A stretch of 64,000 nucleotides of DNA. Origin: Ignavibacteria bacterium (lineage in GTDB: Bacteria; Bacteroidota; Ignavibacteria; Kapaibacteriales; Kapaibacteriaceae). The stretch lies in NCBI GenBank assembly GCA_015709655.1, contig CP054181.1, positions 981,262-1,045,261 on the forward strand, written 5' to 3'. The notes below the pieces were generated by a model. The model was not told the DNA's origin. It saw only the letters and a program-made list of their open reading frames with translations, and did no database searches. A program made the translations under genes and the position numbers. Shown piece after piece: positions 55,732 to 64,000 of the stretch (within the stretch, counting starts at the first letter, position 1; every line of letters starts with the position of its first letter).

Positions 55732-57282
55732 ATGAGCACTTGGGTTCGAGCCCTATCGTGTGATACGTTCTTCTGGCTGTTGCTGGCTTCGGCCGTGATT
55801 CTGCTCCTGCCTACCCTGGCGATGCCATTAGGAGCAGACCAGGCAACGTTTTACCGTGGCGGCAGGACTCTTCTTGAGGGTGGCTCGTTGTACCACGACT
55901 TTATCGATGTAAAGCCCCCACTCGTTTATCTGTTCTATGGAATCGGAGGATCACTGTTTGGTGGCACACCCACCGCCATCCGCCTATTCGATGTGTTGTG
56001 GCAGGTGCTAACCGTAGCCACCTTATTGCTCTTCCTACGTCACATTGGTACATCGCGTTTAACACAGGCAGGCACCGTAATTTTTTATACGATTGCCTAC
56101 ACGTCGTTGGGTCATACTGGCACTGCTCAGGCTGAGTCCGTTTTTAGCTTTTTTGCAGTCTGCACCTTGTATGCAGTTACCCTTCGACCCGGAGCTGCGC
56201 GCGACACCCTTATTGGTATATGCTGTGCCATTGCCTTCCTGCTGAAGTATCCATTAGCCATCATTGGTCCCGCTGCAATCCTTGTTTTTATTTTACGAGG
56301 GGTTGCACTCGGTTCTGCCTTCATAACCGTTGCACGTGTAGCCGGTGTGGCCATTGTCACGCTGGCTGTTGCGGTATGGCCATTTGCCATTGACGATGAT
56401 ACGCGGAACGGCTTTATTCAGATTGTGGACTATCTCAGGGTGTACGCAGGCAGCAGCGGATCATTTGTTAGTCAGGCAACTGTTGGGCTCAAGCTAACGT
56501 CAAAATTCTTTGGCGATGCATTATCGTTGCTTGGCTGCTATGTTGCCATCACCGGTGTACTTCGTAGTCGCACTCCACTGGTTCGGAGCGTTGTTGTTTT
56601 TGGCATCATGCTAGTGGCAACTGTGATGTTGGAAGGCAAATACCAGATGTATCATTTTTCCAGACTGCTGTTACCGTTTGCCATTGTATTTGGTGCCGGT
56701 TTACCTGTCGTGCTGGCCGATGTCCGACAATACCTTGGTATCACCGGTGCAATGGCAAGGCTAACGATTGTTTCCGCAATTCTTGCAGGACTCATCCTCT
56801 CGCCATTACCCCGCTGGTTCAATATCGCGCGGCTGGCAGGTGCCACTGTATCCAACCCATTGGCGTTTGATGCATACCTCACCCGTGGCGAAGGTGATGA
56901 CAGACACTACCTGGAGTTCCGGCAACTTGAACAATACCTGAACACAAACCTTACTGAAACCAGCAGAGTTTTGGTTGTATCGGAACTGGCCACACCGATA
57001 ATTCCGTTCCTGCCTACAAAGCACGTTGGTCCGTTTGCCGATGCACACTTCTATCTTGGCGTTGGTGCGGGACAGAGCTGGATTAACCGGGCCGGAGAGA
57101 TTATCAGCGGTGCGGATATGGTAGTTGTTGACACGAACGATGTTGCCGAAGGCGTAACACTCCACACATTAACATCATGGCAGGCAATACATCAGCACCC
57201 CGCACTGCTTAGCCCCCTAACATCCTCATTTACCTGTACCGACACCATAGCATCCTTTTTTATCTTTCAAAGAGTGAAATGA
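55732..57282 (+). CDS. Multi-pass glycosyltransferase-like membrane protein (GT39/PMT-type)
   Basis: About 516 residues from ATG 55732; an earlier ATG at 55666 lies within the previous gene. About ten membrane helices and the N-terminal loop MPLGADQATFYRGGRTLLEGG with YHDFIDVKPPLVYLFYGIGG resemble polyprenyl-phosphate-sugar-dependent transferases (PMT_2/ArnT type). It probably moves a sugar onto an envelope acceptor at the periplasmic face. Its stop overlaps bshC. Confidence 0.75.
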   Translation: MSTWVRALSCDTFFWLLLASAVILLLPTLAMPLGADQATFYRGGRTLLEGGSLYHDFIDVKPPLVYLFYGIGGSLFGGTPTAIRLFDVLWQVLTVATLLLFLRHIGTSRLTQAGTVIFYTIAYTSLGHTGTAQAESVFSFFAVCTLYAVTLRPGAARDTLIGICCAIAFLLKYPLAIIGPAAILVFILRGVALGSAFITVARVAGVAIVTLAVAVWPFAIDDDTRNGFIQIVDYLRVYAGSSGSFVSQATVGLKLTSKFFGDALSLLGCYVAITGVLRSRTPLVRSVVVFGIMLVATVMLEGKYQMYHFSRLLLPFAIVFGAGLPVVLADVRQYLGITGAMARLTIVSAILAGLILSPLPRWFNIARLAGATVSNPLAFDAYLTRGEGDDRHYLEFRQLEQYLNTNLTETSRVLVVSELATPIIPFLPTKHVGPFADAHFYLGVGAGQSWINRAGEIISGADMVVVDTNDVAEGVTLHTLTSWQAIHQHPALLSPLTSSFTCTDTIASFFIFQRVK

Positions 57283-58751
57283 CTTCATATCCGCTCTCTG
57301 TTATCAAACCTGCACCCCAGATTGCCGACTACCTTGCTACCGTTGGTAGTTCACAAACACGGTGGACCATTGCTGACGGACGTTTCCCCTGCGTTGTCAC
57401 CGGCCAGCAGGTTGGTTTGTTTGGCGGCCCACTATACACTCTTCTAAAAATCTGTTCTGCAGCCTCGTTGTCGGCCGAAATCAGCGCCGCTACCGGCAAA
57501 CCCTCGCGAACCGTTTTCTGGCTTGAAGATGTTGATCATGACGCCGCTGAAGCTGGTAGTGCCTTTGTTCCATCGGAGTCGTTATTATTACAAAAACGTA
57601 CAATCAGCGCTTCGGCTGACCGGCTGCCGGTGTATAACAGAACCATCTCGGAACAGAACGTTGCCGAAATCACCCAGGCGATTGCAGGGTTCGACGGACG
57701 TAACGCAGATGCTGTACGGGAAAACCTGCTGCGGGTGTACACCGTAGGCAGATCATGGGCAGACTGTTTTTTGGACATACTGCAACCGTATCTGGATGCC
57801 TGGAACATAGAAGTCGTCCGCGCTTCCAGCGTGTTGCGCAGCGGCATCCACCTGCCTCTTGTGTTGCGTGACCTGGAGCAGTCTGACCTTGCCGATGCAA
57901 TCAGAGAGCGATCCACAGAGATCGCTGCCCAGGGATACAGCTTGCAGGCACAGGCGCCTGAAACCCTGTTCTTTGTGCACCTGAATGGCCAGCGGACCAG
58001 GCTGCACCGAACCGGCTCCGGTTTTAGTACACCCGAAGGACGGCGGTTCACGCCCACAGAGCTGAAAAGTATTGCCGAAGCACAACCAGAATGCTTCTCG
58101 CCAAACGTGATGGGACGTCCGCTGGTTCAGGACCTATACCTGAACACCACTGCAACAGTCTTAGGCATGGCTGAATGGCGATATCAACAGCAGCTGGCCT
58201 ATGCCTACCCCCTCGTTAACCTTACTCAGCCGGAACTGGTGCTGCGTCATCATACCTGTTTGCTCGACGCAAAAGCAGAGCGCTCCCTGGGGAAAACCAC
58301 CATCGACGTACCCGCCTTTTTTGTACCCTGGGAAGAACTTGAGCGTTCAGAAGTTACCGCACTTGCCGAGAACCTCGTACCCGACCTTCCGGCAGCCACG
58401 GTAGAGAAGCTCATCGCCCCCTATCTGAACGCCGCCGGAAGGATTGATGTTACACTGGAGAAAACGGTTGGTGCTGCACAGGCAGCGATAACCACGGCTC
58501 TTGAAAATCTGTCGGCACGACTTCGGGCCGGACTTAAAAAGAAGAATGCCGAATCGGTGGACAGGCTGCACCAGCTATGGTGGAGGATCTATCCGGGCGG
58601 ACATTTAAACGAACGCATTTTTCCTCTCGCTCTCTGGCAGGCTAGAATTGGCAACAACGAAATGCGTAGTTTTGCTGAACATATTTGTCAACATTCCCGT
58701 CACCAGTTTCATATTGTCGCAGTTTCGGATCTGCCCGGCCTTCAACCATGA
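57279..58751 (+). CDS. bshC: Bacillithiol biosynthesis cysteine-adding enzyme BshC
   Basis: A protein of 490 residues. Signatures: VVTGQQVGLFGGPLYTLLKI, VFWLEDVDHDAAEAGSAFVP and, later, LVLRDLEQSDLADAIRERS. The C-terminal third is a long coiled coil with a conserved end (RIYPGGHLNERIFPLALW). BshC joins cysteine to glucosaminyl-malate in the last step of bacillithiol synthesis. It overlaps its neighbours on both sides. No bshA or bshB is visible here. Confidence 0.93.
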   Translation: MTSYPLSVIKPAPQIADYLATVGSSQTRWTIADGRFPCVVTGQQVGLFGGPLYTLLKICSAASLSAEISAATGKPSRTVFWLEDVDHDAAEAGSAFVPSESLLLQKRTISASADRLPVYNRTISEQNVAEITQAIAGFDGRNADAVRENLLRVYTVGRSWADCFLDILQPYLDAWNIEVVRASSVLRSGIHLPLVLRDLEQSDLADAIRERSTEIAAQGYSLQAQAPETLFFVHLNGQRTRLHRTGSGFSTPEGRRFTPTELKSIAEAQPECFSPNVMGRPLVQDLYLNTTATVLGMAEWRYQQQLAYAYPLVNLTQPELVLRHHTCLLDAKAERSLGKTTIDVPAFFVPWEELERSEVTALAENLVPDLPAATVEKLIAPYLNAAGRIDVTLEKTVGAAQAAITTALENLSARLRAGLKKKNAESVDRLHQLWWRIYPGGHLNERIFPLALWQARIGNNEMRSFAEHICQHSRHQFHIVAVSDLPGLQP

Positions 58752-59233
58752 GTGTAAGTCAGCCACATATTCTTATCGTTGATGATAACAGAATCACCAC
58801 CAAGCTCCTGCGCAGGTATATGGAAGCAACTGGTTTTGTTACAACCGAGGCATTTGATGGTGTTGAGTGCCTGGAAGTGCTAAAAACCATAACCCCCGAT
58901 GCTGTGATTATGGACGTCATGATGCCAAAACTCAATGGCTTCGAAACCACGAAGGCCATTAAGTCAAACCCTGCCACCGCCTCGATACCTGTAATTCTGG
59001 TTACCGCTCTTAACGATGTTAGCACACTGGAAGAAGCCGTCGAAGCCGGTGTTGACGACTTCCTCACAAAACCGATCGACGAGAAGCTGCTCACAACAAA
59101 AGTTCGGCTGTACGTGGAAGTAACACAGTCCCGTCAGCGAATCAATAACCTCCGCTCCATTGTTAAAGCCTATAAACACGGTGAGCCGATTTCAGACAGT
59201 ATCCGGGAACTCATCAACGCCGAGGGACTGTAG
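58748..59233 (+). CDS. Single-domain response regulator with helical C-terminal tail
   Basis: A protein of 161 residues from the ATG overlapping the bshC stop. Receiver domain residues: acidic pair in LIVDDNR, phospho-acceptor Asp in VIMDVMMPKLNGF, threonine in ILVTALND, lysine in FLTKPID. A ~35-residue tail (RQRINNLRSIVKAYKHGEP) follows with no output domain, so it likely works through protein contacts or as a phosphate relay. No kinase is adjacent. Confidence 0.88.
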   Translation: MSVSQPHILIVDDNRITTKLLRRYMEATGFVTTEAFDGVECLEVLKTITPDAVIMDVMMPKLNGFETTKAIKSNPATASIPVILVTALNDVSTLEEAVEAGVDDFLTKPIDEKLLTTKVRLYVEVTQSRQRINNLRSIVKAYKHGEPISDSIRELINAEGL

Positions 59234-59310
59234 CCGGCACGCCCCTCACGTATGTAACTGCTGTTTGAGCCAGACAACAACGACTATTAACAACACTAAC
59301 CATTTCTACT

Positions 59311-59931
59311 ATGCGATTCTACTCGATTTTACTGACTGCCTCGTTCCTTCTCCTGGCGTCATGCGCCAGCATCCGCGATATCACCAACAGCCTTGCTTCG
59401 ATGCAGAAGATGCAGTTCAAAATCGCAGGTCTTACCAATATGAAACTTGCCGGAGTTGACATATCAAAAATCAGTGACCCCAAGAAACTAGGCGTCAGTG
59501 ACGCACTATCACTGGCGGCTGCATTCAGCAAGGGTAGCCTTCCCGCAACATTCACTCTGAATGTTGATGCCCGGAATCCCAACAACGGTCAGGCCGGCAG
59601 CCGCTCTACACCCCTGACTCTTAACGGCTTTAATTGGAACCTGCTGATCGACGGCGTTAAAACCATCAGCGGCGATCTGGAACGCCCAATCGAAATTCCC
59701 GGCACTTCAGCAGCCACAACCATCCCCCTGGCCGTTTCGATGGACCTGATGCAGTTTTATAAAGACCGTGGCTACGACGGTATCATTAACCTTGCACTCG
59801 CACTGGGGGGCGCCAATGGCTCTACCAGTACCGTAAAACTGGATGCACAGCCAACAGTTGGAACGCCCTTCGGACCATTAGTGTATCCCGGACGAATTAC
59901 AATTGTTGACCACGAATTCCGAAGTAATTAA
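59311..59931 (+). CDS. Lipoprotein with LEA-2/WHy-like fold
   Basis: A protein of 206 residues with lipobox LLLASC. The mature part carries a strand-rich domain with FTLNVDARNPNNGQAG and PLTLNGFNWNLLIDG, typical of late-embryogenesis-abundant type 2/water-stress-hypersensitivity domains, then ERPIEIPGTSAATTIPLAVS. The role in bacteria is unclear. It overlaps the next gene by one base. Confidence 0.7.
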   Translation: MRFYSILLTASFLLLASCASIRDITNSLASMQKMQFKIAGLTNMKLAGVDISKISDPKKLGVSDALSLAAAFSKGSLPATFTLNVDARNPNNGQAGSRSTPLTLNGFNWNLLIDGVKTISGDLERPIEIPGTSAATTIPLAVSMDLMQFYKDRGYDGIINLALALGGANGSTSTVKLDAQPTVGTPFGPLVYPGRITIVDHEFRSN

Positions 59932-60980
59932 TGGCCTCGCTTCTCCTTATTCTGGGTATCATACTCAGTGCTCTGTGCGAGTACCTTGCAGCGTCACTCA
60001 GAAACCTGCGGCAAAGCGTAATCAGCGTCATGGCCGATGAAGGCTCGGCTGTTGCTCAGAGAATTTGTGCCGCGTACGATGACATTGATGAAACCACGTT
60101 ATCGGTAAGCCTTGTTGATATTGTAGCTGTTACTACTGCGGCTATCGCATTAACAACGATGGCAGACGGCAGCATGCTGCTGATTCTGCTGCAAATGCTT
60201 GGCTTGATAATTATTCTTACCATCGCAAAAGTTGTAGCCTCCACGGCGGGTGTACGTTATGCAGAACATACACTGAGCTTCACCGGCTATCTCCTGGCAA
60301 CCGTTCGGATTGTTTCGCTTCCCGTTCGCTTCTTTTACCGAATCCTGATGCGCCTTACCAAGCATCAGTCCGACGAAGAGGAAGCACGCGAAGAGCTGGA
60401 AGCTCTGGTTGAAACGGCACGTGAGGAAGGGGCTCTGGATCCGGGTGAATACCGCATTATGTCGAACATCATGCAACTCAGCAGCATTGCGGTTCAGGAT
60501 GTGATGACTCCTCGTACCGTAGTTTTTGGGTTGCCCGAAACAACCACCGTCGAAGATGCCTTAAAGAAGCCGGAACTGCAGATGTATTCGCGCTTTCCTG
60601 TGTACGAAGGCAACAACCCCGACAGCGTTATTGGCTATGTGTTCGCAAAAGACGTCCTCCGGGCTGCTCTGGCCGGACGCAAGACCGCCGAACTGGGCAA
60701 GCTTAAACGCCAGGTGCACTTCATGCCTGAAAATATAACCCTGGAACGTGCTCTGGAACAATTCCTCCAGCAAAAACAACACATGTTTATGGTTGTGGAC
60801 GAGCATGGTGGAGTGGAAGGTATGGTAACAATGGAAGACGTGCTTGAAACCATGCTGGGGGCTGAAATTGTTGACGAAGCTGACCACGTTGTTGACCTGC
60901 GCCAGCTTGCAAAACAACGGCGCGACGCACGTATAGCCCAGCGCGAATCACTAAAGCAGCCAGTGGGAGCTGGACAATAA
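59931..60980 (+). CDS. CNNM/CorC-type membrane protein with CBS pair
   Basis: A protein of 349 residues. Membrane segments fill residues ~3-140 (DUF21/CNNM-like), then EELEALVETAREEGALDPGE and the family motif VQDVMTPRTVVFGLPETTTV open a CBS pair ending at MEDVLETMLGAEIVDEAD. The C-terminal transporter-associated CorC domain seems absent or very short. Family members transport Mg2+ or Co2+ or act as hemolysin-like proteins. It precedes the ABC-F gene by seven bases. Confidence 0.82.
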   Translation: MASLLLILGIILSALCEYLAASLRNLRQSVISVMADEGSAVAQRICAAYDDIDETTLSVSLVDIVAVTTAAIALTTMADGSMLLILLQMLGLIIILTIAKVVASTAGVRYAEHTLSFTGYLLATVRIVSLPVRFFYRILMRLTKHQSDEEEAREELEALVETAREEGALDPGEYRIMSNIMQLSSIAVQDVMTPRTVVFGLPETTTVEDALKKPELQMYSRFPVYEGNNPDSVIGYVFAKDVLRAALAGRKTAELGKLKRQVHFMPENITLERALEQFLQQKQHMFMVVDEHGGVEGMVTMEDVLETMLGAEIVDEADHVVDLRQLAKQRRDARIAQRESLKQPVGAGQ

Positions 60981-60987
60981 TTACACC

Positions 60988-62802
60988 GTGCTGTTTAGCT
61001 GTAGTTCCATATCAAAAACATATTTCGAAAAAACCCTCTTCACCAACCTTTCGTTTGGAATGGAAGACGGTGAGCATATCGGCATTATCGGTCGGAACGG
61101 CGCTGGCAAAAGCTCACTGCTACGCATTATTGCCGGACTTGAAGAGCCCGATTCCGGCAGTATTGCACGACGGCGTGATACTAAATTTGAATACTTAAAT
61201 CAAAACCCTGTTTTTGCTGACGGCCATACTGTACTGCAGGCAGTTCTGCACCATTCCACAACCGGCGATACTACTGTGGTAAAGCAGACCGACGCGTACT
61301 GGCAGCGTGAAACAACAGCACGCATTTTATTGGGTAAGCTCGGCATGAATAACACCGAAGCAGATGTGCACACGCTGTCGGGCGGACAGCGTAAGCGCGT
61401 AGCTCTTGCACGTGCCATGCTCTCCGATGCAGACCTTCTGCTGTTAGATGAACCAACAAACCATCTTGACGCTGACACCACGCAATGGCTGCAGGACGAG
61501 CTGGTTGCCTTGCGCAAGGGTATTCTGGTTGTAACGCACGACCGCTACTTTCTTGATGCCGCCTGCACACGAATTGCCGAACTTGATCAGCAGCGGATTC
61601 TGCTGTACGACGGCGGGTACGAAAAGTATCTTGAACGCAAGGAAAGCCTGCTGCAAATTCAGGAGGCTACGTCGGCCCATGCGCGCAACACCCTCCGCCG
61701 AGAACTGGCATGGCTGGCCAAGGGAGCACGCGCACAACGCAAAAAACAAAAAAGCAGAATCGACTGGATAAAGCAGCTTGAACCAGAGCCCCCTTCATCA
61801 TCATTCCGCGATATCGAAATCGAACTGGGGCATCGGTTTCTTGGCGGTAAGATTATTGATGCCGAAAATGTTGGTGTTAAGGGGCTCTTCCACTCGTTCC
61901 GGTGGCGCGCACAGCCCGGAAACCGAATCGGTATCATCGGCAGAAACGGTGCAGGCAAGAGTACGCTGTTACGCATACTGAGCGGCAAACAGATGCCAGA
62001 TGAAGGATGGATTAATATTGGCGAAACTGTTAATCTTGGTTACTTTGCACAGGAAGTGGAACCACTACCGTCAACAGCAACAGTCCTAAGCTCCGTTCGG
62101 GAAATTGCGGAATACATCGACGTAGGCGTTGGCCGTGAACGCTATATCAGTGCACGGGAACTCTGCAACAGGTTTGGCTTTTCTGCCAAACAGCAAAACG
62201 CATACGTGCAAACATTATCGGGTGGTGAACGCCGGCGTCTGGCACTGCTTCGGGTGCTGATGAGCAACCCCAATGTATTGTTCCTGGACGAACCAACAAA
62301 TGATTTTGACATCGTTACCCTGAATGCCCTTGAAGACTATTTGCAGTACTTTAAAGGCGTACTGCTTATTGTAAGCCACGATCGCGCGTTTCTGGATAAA
62401 ACAGTCACTACGATCTGGAGCTTCGAAGCAAACCAGCGCATCAGAGAATTTCCCGGCAATTACTCCGACTATCTTGAGAAAACTGAAATCAGGAATGGCA
62501 ACAAGTCCGAGCCCAGAGCTGCACAGGAACAGGATAGGAAACCACGCGCTACCGGTACCAGCACTGACTCATCCTACCCTGCCGGGAAACGGAAAAGAAC
62601 ACCCTGGGATGAGAAAAAAATGCTCGAACTCGAAGAAAAAATCACCATCCTGGAAACCGAGAAAGCCGAACTCGAGCAGCAACTGGCAAGCCCCCTTACA
62701 CATTACACCCTGGCCGAACACCTTGCCGGTCAGCTCGCTGCTCTCAGCGGGCAAATCGAACGTCTGACCGAGCAGTGGCTTGCCCTGAGTGATAGTGAAT
62801 AG
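60988..62802 (+). CDS. ABC-F ATPase, Uup type
   Basis: A protein of 604 residues with GTG start. Two ABC domains: Walker A IGRNGAGKSSLLR and IGRNGAGKSTLLR; signatures LSGGQRKRVALARAML and LSGGERRRLALLRVL; Walker B LLLLDEPTNHLD and VLFLDEPTNDFD. The linker has RRELAWLAKGARAQRKKQ, as in Uup, and the C-terminus a coiled coil (LELEEKITILETEKAELEQQ). Uup-type proteins act on ribosomes or at branched DNA; drug-resistance ABC-F proteins are possible relatives. Confidence 0.9.
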   Translation: MLFSCSSISKTYFEKTLFTNLSFGMEDGEHIGIIGRNGAGKSSLLRIIAGLEEPDSGSIARRRDTKFEYLNQNPVFADGHTVLQAVLHHSTTGDTTVVKQTDAYWQRETTARILLGKLGMNNTEADVHTLSGGQRKRVALARAMLSDADLLLLDEPTNHLDADTTQWLQDELVALRKGILVVTHDRYFLDAACTRIAELDQQRILLYDGGYEKYLERKESLLQIQEATSAHARNTLRRELAWLAKGARAQRKKQKSRIDWIKQLEPEPPSSSFRDIEIELGHRFLGGKIIDAENVGVKGLFHSFRWRAQPGNRIGIIGRNGAGKSTLLRILSGKQMPDEGWINIGETVNLGYFAQEVEPLPSTATVLSSVREIAEYIDVGVGRERYISARELCNRFGFSAKQQNAYVQTLSGGERRRLALLRVLMSNPNVLFLDEPTNDFDIVTLNALEDYLQYFKGVLLIVSHDRAFLDKTVTTIWSFEANQRIREFPGNYSDYLEKTEIRNGNKSEPRAAQEQDRKPRATGTSTDSSYPAGKRKRTPWDEKKMLELEEKITILETEKAELEQQLASPLTHYTLAEHLAGQLAALSGQIERLTEQWLALSDSE

Positions 62803-62990
62803 CTGCCCTTTCAGGCCTTGGTTGCAGACCCCCATCGTTATTCGGGAAACCATTCTCACAGTCGGTGTCTTTTTGTGCTAAACCGTGGCAAGCCAAGGAA
62901 TTGAGTTTGTGAAACCAATGGTAAGTCATTGATTTCTCTTTGTTTCCACAAAAAACAAGTTTATATTCGTCACAATTGTTTATTTCGAAT

Positions 62991-64000
62991 ATGAGTAAAA
63001 ACATGGCTAAAACCTCAGCCTCAAACCTTGATTCCTCGAAGATGGCGGACGTGCTGTACGGCTTTCCCGACCAAATAAGGCAAGCAATCAGTATCGGTGA
63101 ATCGGGCCCCATTTGGCGGCAAACTGCGGTATCAAACCGCTACGCCCTATTTGGTCTTGGCGGATCGGCAATTGGCGGCGACCTTCTACGCAGCTACCTT
63201 GCCGCTACCGATGGAAGTACGCACCTTGACTTTTCCGTTCACCGCAGTTACGAAACACCACACTGGCTTGACAGTGATACCAATGTTATCTGCAGTTCGT
63301 ATTCCGGTGAAACCGAGGAAACGCTCTCCGCTTTCGATCAGGCCAGGAAACGCACAATGCGTATCGTTTGCATCACAACGGGCGGAACCCTTGGTCAGCG
63401 TGCCGTAACGTTTGGAACACCCGTCATCAATATCCCGCCCGGTTTCCAGCCCAGATGTGCCCTGGCCTACAGCTTCTTTCCCTTGCTTACCATCCTGGGC
63501 AGGTACGGTGCCATCGAGTCACGGTCAATGCGCACCCTTACCCGCTCGATAAACGAAACCGTTCGGAACCTTGAAGCGCTCCGTGACGAATACGCGTCGA
63601 AAAATGCCAAAAATCCGGCCTACAGCCTGGCCAAAAAGCTGGTTGACAGTGTGCCTGTTTTCTACTCAGCCAATGATCGCCTTGATGCCGTTAACCTGCG
63701 CTGGCGCGGACAAATCCAGGAAAATGCAAAGCAAACCGCCTTTGGAAACGTGCTGCCCGAAATGAACCATAACGAGATCAACGGTTGGCAGTTCCCGCCT
63801 AACCTCGTGAAGAACTTCCAGATCGTCCTGCTCCGCGATCCGGATGACCACACCCGCGTGAAAGCTCGCTTCGATGTTATGAGGGATATCCTGAAATCAT
63901 CGGTGGGTGGAATTACCGAACTTCAGGGCGTTGGTAAGTCTCTTCTGTCACGAATGTTTACGCTAACCTACCTTGCCGACTGGACCAGCTATCACCTGGC
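62991..64000 (+). CDS. Bifunctional phosphoglucose/phosphomannose isomerase, 3' end outside window
   Basis: The frame opens with ATG 62991 (MSKNMAKTSASNLDSSK) and stays open to the window end, about 336 codons. Sugar-isomerase (SIS) motifs are visible: LFGLGGSAIGGDLLRSY, ICSSYSGETEETLSAFDQA, and the C-terminal PGI/PMI segment LPEMNHNEINGW with the catalytic Glu-His region. The enzyme interconverts glucose-6-P and fructose-6-P, and mannose-6-P and fructose-6-P. The upstream 188 bp shows no further gene. Confidence 0.92.
   Translation, partial: MSKNMAKTSASNLDSSKMADVLYGFPDQIRQAISIGESGPIWRQTAVSNRYALFGLGGSAIGGDLLRSYLAATDGSTHLDFSVHRSYETPHWLDSDTNVICSSYSGETEETLSAFDQARKRTMRIVCITTGGTLGQRAVTFGTPVINIPPGFQPRCALAYSFFPLLTILGRYGAIESRSMRTLTRSINETVRNLEALRDEYASKNAKNPAYSLAKKLVDSVPVFYSANDRLDAVNLRWRGQIQENAKQTAFGNVLPEMNHNEINGWQFPPNLVKNFQIVLLRDPDDHTRVKARFDVMRDILKSSVGGITELQGVGKSLLSRMFTLTYLADWTSYHL

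Overview
Host. About 46 kb of this 64 kb window is compact DNA of roughly even base composition with overlapping start/stop codons. It encodes a type IX secretion plug (DUF5103-like) protein, a DUF3078 protein, BamD, BshC, a tandem pair of signal peptidases I, and TAnnTTTG boxes just upstream of some starts. Together these point to the Bacteroidota/Chlorobiota (FCB) group, perhaps a Kapaibacteria- or Ignavibacteria-like lineage; the phylum-level placement is an inference.

Layout. 1-4695: molybdenum-cofactor cluster (moeA end, TSUP exporter, mobA, moaD, moeB-rhodanese, moaE, moaC-moaB fusion). 4750-12975: housekeeping and envelope genes (era, bamD, thioesterase, T9SS plug, ruvB, VOC protein, proS). 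13129-17783: two IS3-family elements around the remains of a type I restriction locus (5'-truncated hsdS, a BroN-Fic gene, the first 47 codons of hsdR). 17784-30628: AT-rich array of gene cassettes with a tyrosine recombinase at its head. 31552-32325: lipoprotein metallo-beta-lactamase. 32987-44869: lepA, two lepB, hemW, LolC/E-type permease, ppk1, lamin-tail protein, ligA. 44870-50450: decayed IS DNA and two secreted proteins. 50452-64000: DUF3078 protein, subtilase, tandem amidohydrolase, glycosyltransferase-like protein, bshC, response regulator, lipoprotein, CBS-domain transporter-like protein, ABC-F ATPase, and the start of a phosphoglucose/phosphomannose isomerase.

Main discovery. Seven complete cassettes and one truncated cassette lie head to tail, all transcribed on the minus strand. 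Each complete cassette is one gene followed by an attC-like imperfect palindrome. Five of the seven palindromes are exactly 132 bp between outer 7-mer cores although their sequences differ. The two ends of each cassette form a 15-bp inverted repeat whose sequence is private to that cassette. Position 11 is always A at the upstream junction and G at the attC-like end, and position 10 is sometimes also mismatched. This is the signature of cassettes that pass through a circular form, as in integrons. However, the adjacent recombinase has no visible IntI-specific insertion, is transcribed in the same direction as the cassettes, and carries an extra N-terminal domain. Cargo: a Lnu(F)-like lincosamide nucleotidyltransferase, a Sul-type dihydropteroate synthase, two GmrSD-like DUF262/DUF1524 proteins (one with a nonsense codon), an HNH endonuclease, an AlbA_2/Schlafen-type protein, an SRPBCC membrane protein, and in the truncated cassette a Crp/Fnr-flavoprotein-DUF4405 operon.

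The window therefore suggests an integron-like gene-capture system run by a non-IntI tyrosine recombinase and loaded with resistance-type and defence-type genes. A second genome-scale signal is the 9-mer AGGGGGCTT, seen nine times in the host DNA and not found in the IS/cassette region.
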